NCBI GenBank assembly: GCA_016463105.1
Contig: JAEMRY010000073.1
Span: 1 to 6,203, forward strand
Reading direction: 5' to 3'
Source: Ilumatobacteraceae bacterium
GTDB lineage: Bacteria > Actinomycetota > Acidimicrobiia > Acidimicrobiales > Ilumatobacteraceae
Length of the DNA stretch: 6,203 nt
Shown: piece by piece, positions 6,145 to 6,203 of the stretch
How positions within the stretch are numbered: the stretch's first letter is position 1
Layout of the letters: each line of letters starts with the position of its first letter
The notes under the pieces: generated by a model
Told to the model about the DNA's origin: nothing
The model's database searches: none
What the model saw: the letters and a program-made list of their open reading frames with translations, nothing else
Translations under genes and position numbers: made by a program

Positions 6145-6203
6145 GTGAGCGCACTTTTTGCAACCGAAGGCGGATGGCAACAATTCACACTTAAAGGTGG
6201 CGA
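6145..6203 (+). CDS. Start of an unidentified plus-strand gene (5' end only)
   Basis: An open frame from GTG at 6145 to the window edge, 19 full codons, beginning MSALFATEGG and continuing WQQFTLKGG. A GGAG ribosome site lies 9 nt upstream, and the gene is divergent from sdhC. No in-frame ATG lies nearby and no domain can be recognised in so short a piece. The opening faintly recalls the periplasmic N-terminus of some actinobacterial membrane proteins such as proton-pumping pyrophosphatases, but that is a guess I cannot support from 19 residues. The gene could also be a chance open frame, though the ribosome site and the divergent layout make a real gene more likely. Confidence 0.5.
   Translation, partial: MSALFATEGGWQQFTLKGG

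Noticed and set aside
5957..6148. 63-codon plus-strand frame in the intergenic region, ending at the GTG of the next gene
   Set aside because: It begins opposite the possible sdhC N-terminal extension and runs through the palindrome and -10-like elements. No ribosome site; composition is not protein-like. Only its last eight codons are kept, as a weak leader-peptide idea.
5938..6188. Minus-strand frames of 75-81 codons crossing the divergent intergenic region (5938-6183 and 5961-6188)
   Set aside because: They overlap each other, the promoter region and the opposite-strand gene start, have no ribosome site of note and no family resemblance.

Overview
The window is gene-dense. It carries six genes in a row on the minus strand and the first codons of one gene on the plus strand. 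Base composition is close to balanced, intergenic gaps are tiny, and there are no mobile elements, RNA genes or CRISPR arrays. The succinate dehydrogenase is the sdhC-sdhA-sdhB form with one large cytochrome b anchor, and its protein motifs closely resemble actinobacterial complex II of the streptomycete/mycobacterial Sdh1 type. Moderate GC, close packing and this enzyme type suggest an actinobacterium with a compact genome, possibly an uncultured aquatic member of the Acidimicrobiia. The lineage is inference and was not tested.

Layout in minus-strand transcription order: sdhC (start near 5926, or 5980), sdhA (5142-3220), sdhB (3223-2450, GTG start, 4-nt overlap with sdhA), a DedA-family membrane protein (2419-1763), an asparaginase of the Rhizobium-type AnsA/asparaginase II family (1753-788), and a hormone-sensitive-lipase-type alpha/beta hydrolase (785 to beyond position 1, 3' end missing). 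Junctions are about 10 nt, -4 nt, 30 nt, 9 nt and 2 nt. I see no stem-loop plus T-run terminator between any of them, so all six could share one transcript from a promoter upstream of sdhC. To the right, 5981-6144 is a divergent intergenic region. It contains a perfect 7-bp inverted repeat with a single central base (6102-6116) and an overlapping pair of -10-like hexamers on opposite strands (6073-6080). After it, a GTG-started plus-strand gene begins at 6145 and runs off the window.

The sdh genes encode a complete complex II: flavoprotein, three-cluster iron-sulfur protein and an anchor whose histidines are spaced as in di-heme class B enzymes. It should link succinate oxidation (or fumarate reduction) to the quinone pool, probably menaquinone. 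The asparaginase would supply aspartate and ammonium, and aspartate carbon can enter the cycle as fumarate or oxaloacetate. That is a possible metabolic link, but the sequence does not show it. DedA proteins carry or flip membrane lipids, and the esterase-like hydrolase has no predictable substrate. I found no strong evidence of a previously undescribed system. The most distinctive non-coding signal is the palindrome in the divergent control region.
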